The notes beneath the pieces were generated by a model, which searched no databases, was not told the DNA's origin, and was given only the letters and a program-made list of their open reading frames with translations. The position numbers and the translations under genes were made by a program. A stretch of DNA of 64,000 nucleotides, taken from assembly GCF_000025605.1 (NCBI RefSeq), contig NC_013894.1, positions 171,529-235,528 of the forward strand. The letters run 5' to 3'. This DNA is from Thermocrinis albus DSM 14484. Its GTDB lineage: Bacteria > Aquificota > Aquificia > Aquificales > Aquificaceae. Numbering within the stretch: the stretch's first letter is position 1; every line of letters begins with the position of its first letter. Shown in pieces: positions 61,865-64,000 of this stretch.

Positions 61865-63190
61865 ATGATTGACGTGGTGAGCTACGCAGAGGAGAAGGTA
61901 AATAGAGCGAGATCCACCCTCAGAACCCTTATGTCTCTTCCCACCGAAGTAAAGAACAGAACTCTCTTGAGAGCTGCTCAACTTATGCTGGAAAGAAAGG
62001 ACTTTATAAAAGAGGCCAACGAGAAGGATATCCAGTATGCCCAAGAGGCCGGACTCTCACCCGCACTGATAGATAGACTACTCCTTAACGATAAACGTAT
62101 AGAGGGGATGGCAAAGGTTCTTAGGGATGTGGCATCTCTCCCAGATCCCGTAGGAGAGATCACTCGCATGTGGACCTTACCCAACGGTCTGAGAGTGGGC
62201 AGGATGAGGGTACCTCTGGGTGTGGTTTTTATCGTCTACGAAGCACGCCCCAACGTCACTGTGGAGGCCGCATCCCTGTGTATGAAATCTTCCAACGCCA
62301 TAGTTCTACGTGGTGGTAAGGAGGCTATAAACTCCAACAGGGCCTTGGTGGAAATTTTGAAGGAAGCCTGCAGAGAAGAAGGTTTCCCGGAAGATGCCAT
62401 TCAGTTTATAGATATTCCTGACAGGGAGATAGTCTGGCACATCCTTCAGATGGAGGGTAAGATAGACGTAGCTATCCCGAGAGGAGGGGAGAGCCTTATA
62501 AGAGCTGTTGCCGAAAGAGCCCGTGTACCCGTCATAAAACACTACAAAGGTGTATGTAACATCTACGTGGACGACGAAGCTGATCTGGAAAAAGCCTATC
62601 ACATCGTCTACAACGCTAAGGTTCAAAGGCCATCTGTCTGTAACGCTGTTGAAAATCTCATCATAAACAGAAAGATACTGCACAAATTCTTCCCTAAGAT
62701 GGCCTACATACTGGGGAAAGCGGGAGTGGAGTTACGATGTGATGAGGAGAGTTTAGAGGTTATAAACTCGGACCCACGCCTTTCCTTTGTGAAGGCCAAA
62801 CCAGCCGTGGAAGAAGATTACTACGAAGAGTTTCTAGATCTTATCCTGGCCGTCAAGGTGGTGGAGGATATAGATGAAGCCATAGCCTTTATAGAGAAAT
62901 ACGGGTCCAAACACTCGGATGCCATCGTAACAGAGAACTACAGCAAGGCCCTCAAATTTATCAGGGAGGTGGATTCTGCAGCCGTTTACGTGAACGCTTC
63001 CACACGGTTTACAGACGGCAACGAGTTCGGTCTAGGAGCAGAGATGGGTATATCCACCGACAAGATCCACGCCAGAGGCCCTATGGGTCTTGAAGAACTC
63101 ACCATTCAAAAGTTTGTGATTTTGGGAGAAGGACAGGTAAGGGACAACTTCCGTGTTCCTTCCCATATCCTCAAAGAGTGGGACGGCTGA
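61865..63190 (+). CDS. proA: Gamma-glutamyl phosphate reductase
   Basis: Second step of proline synthesis, an NADPH-dependent member of the aldehyde dehydrogenase superfamily. The catalytic Cys is in VQRPSVCNAVENLI, and other family segments are MRVPLGVVFIVYEARPNVTVEA, IPRGGESLIRAV and NEFGLGAEMGISTDK. The length is 441 residues. TAAAAT lies 8 nt before the ATG, overlapping the fliI stop codon. Confidence 0.97.
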   Translation: MIDVVSYAEEKVNRARSTLRTLMSLPTEVKNRTLLRAAQLMLERKDFIKEANEKDIQYAQEAGLSPALIDRLLLNDKRIEGMAKVLRDVASLPDPVGEITRMWTLPNGLRVGRMRVPLGVVFIVYEARPNVTVEAASLCMKSSNAIVLRGGKEAINSNRALVEILKEACREEGFPEDAIQFIDIPDREIVWHILQMEGKIDVAIPRGGESLIRAVAERARVPVIKHYKGVCNIYVDDEADLEKAYHIVYNAKVQRPSVCNAVENLIINRKILHKFFPKMAYILGKAGVELRCDEESLEVINSDPRLSFVKAKPAVEEDYYEEFLDLILAVKVVEDIDEAIAFIEKYGSKHSDAIVTENYSKALKFIREVDSAAVYVNASTRFTDGNEFGLGAEMGISTDKIHARGPMGLEELTIQKFVILGEGQVRDNFRVPSHILKEWDG

Positions 63191-63194
63191 GGCT

Positions 63195-63200
63195 TATAAT
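63195..63200 (+). promoter_or_regulatory. infB -10 box, predicted leaderless
   Basis: TATAAT, 8 nt before the infB ATG at 63209; no ribosome-binding site between them. Confidence 0.4.
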
Positions 63201-63208
63201 TAATACCT

Positions 63209-64000
63209 ATGAACAAAGTAAGACTTCAGGATTTGGCAAAAGAGCTGGGTGTCAAGGTAAAGGAGGTAAAAGAGGTCCTTAAAGAGTGGGGCATAGAGAA
63301 AAGTAACTTTTCCTATCTTGACGAAGAGGAGATCCAGATAGTACTGGATCACTTTAAGGGTGGCACCGGTACGGAGTTGGCGGTGGCTACCGCAGTGGCC
63401 GTACAGGAGGAAGGCCAAGAAGAGAGGACTGCTGTTACCTCCACGCAGGTGGAGGAGAAGGAAAAGCCTAAAAAACACGAAAGGAAGGAGAAGGTAGAAA
63501 AGGTTGAGAAGAAAGAAGAGGAGGAGATAAAGATCCTTCAGATCCCGGAGATAATCACGGTGAGGGAGCTGGCGGAACTTATGAAGATACCACCTAACCA
63601 GGTTATGGCCGAACTTCTCAAGAGGGGTATACTGGCCACTATAAACCAGACCATACCACCTGAAGTGGCCCTACAAGTAGCTGAGGCTTTCGGTTTCTTG
63701 GCCGAGATAAAAGGGGAAGAGGAGCAGATACAAGAGGAGGAAGAAGAACTTAGGGGAGAGGTAGGTGAGCCGAGGCCTCCCGTTGTGGTAGTTATGGGGC
63801 ACGTGGACCATGGTAAGACCACCCTGCTGGACACCATACGCAAGACCAACGTGGCAGCAAGAGAGAAGGGTGGCATAACCCAGCACATAGGTGCTTCTGT
63901 CGTGCAACTTCCCGACGGGAGGAAGATAACCTTCTTGGACACACCGGGACACGAGGCTTTCACCTCTCTGAGAGCGAGAGGTGCTCAGGTAGGAGATATA
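63209..64000 (+). CDS. infB: Translation initiation factor IF-2, 3'-truncated by window edge
   Basis: GTPase that brings fMet-tRNA to the 30S subunit. The 264 residues present include the N-terminal IF2-N helix-turn-helix segments ([24 protein letters not shown] and, later, [24 protein letters not shown]), a Glu/Lys-rich linker, and the G domain start: [19 protein letters not shown] (G1), [10 protein letters not shown] (G2) and [17 protein letters not shown] (G3). The N-terminal region is short compared with E. coli. It continues past base 64000. Confidence 0.95.
   Translation, partial: MNKVRLQDLAKELGVKVKEVKEVLKEWGIEKSNFSYLDEEEIQIVLDHFKGGTGTELAVATAVAVQEEGQEERTAVTSTQVEEKEKPKKHERKEKVEKVEKKEEEEIKILQIPEIITVRELAELMKIPPNQVMAELLKRGILATINQTIPPEVALQVAEAFGFLAEIKGEEEQIQEEEEELRGEVGEPRPPVVVVMGHVDHGKTTLLDTIRKTNVAAREKGGITQHIGASVVQLPDGRKITFLDTPGHEAFTSLRARGAQVGDI

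Overview
The window looks like a chromosome segment of a hyperthermophilic, chemolithoautotrophic Aquificaceae bacterium (Hydrogenobacter/Thermocrinis/Aquifex-like). This rests on a pair of long succinyl-CoA-synthetase-like genes that fit citryl-CoA synthetase (ccsA/ccsB) of the reductive TCA cycle, a SecA with a large insertion in its first nucleotide-binding domain, an archaeal-type 3-dehydroquinate synthase II, extreme gene overlap, and a CRISPR repeat similar to those I remember from Aquificales. The assignment is by inspection only; no database search was run.

Layout. 1-5.2 kb (+): end of nadB, then uvrC, a membrane protein, a YggU-family gene, a PP2C phosphatase and truA. 5.2-8.97 kb is an accessory island: a short delta-60-repeat protein with a mutated lipobox, a strong terminator, a transposase remnant, a 41-repeat CRISPR array without cas genes, and 360 bp holding three separate RNA-like inverted repeats. 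8.97-11.8 kb (+): plsY, a GT39-type glycosyltransferase and an unknown gene. 11.8-18.3 kb (-): recG, tadA, metG, ccsB, ccsA, divergent from the copper ATPase copA. 20.5-25.2 kb (-): exonuclease, the pstSCAB phosphate operon with a Pho-box-like site, and a thioredoxin-fold protein. 25-30.7 kb: a small secreted His/Lys-rich protein, a divergent D-2-hydroxyacid dehydrogenase / FAD-oxidase pair, and secA. 30.7-50.9 kb is a long minus-strand run: tsaC, pth, rplY, prs, tRNA-Gln, ispE, mutS, rny, fthC, a structured ncRNA (possibly 6S), pheT, hpt, a GT2 enzyme, DHQ synthase II, a three-gene 2-hydroxyacyl-CoA dehydratase/activase-like set, and feoB/feoA. 51-53 kb (+) is a lipoate-ligase/DUF116/CODH-epsilon-like fusion. 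53-58.7 kb (-): GT39, a frameshifted PAP2 phosphatase, a small V4R-like protein, a TatD-radical-SAM fusion, cdaA and folP. 58.7-64 kb (+): CDGSH protein, fliG-fliH-fliI, proA and the start of infB.

Main points for follow-up: (1) a three-gene, rearranged version of the giant 'activase/dehydratase' protein, preceded by an FNR/CRP-type palindrome centred exactly at -41.5 from the predicted start site; (2) a recurring promoter geometry with the -10 box only 6-8 nt before ATG, implying leaderless mRNAs; (3) a candidate switching RNA leader before rplY; (4) a PAP2 phosphatase whose catalytic halves are separated by a T9 slippery run; (5) an ispE frame that runs through a tRNA gene; (6) the lipoate-ligase/DUF116 fusion; (7) the orphan CRISPR array with block-duplicated spacers and structured flank.
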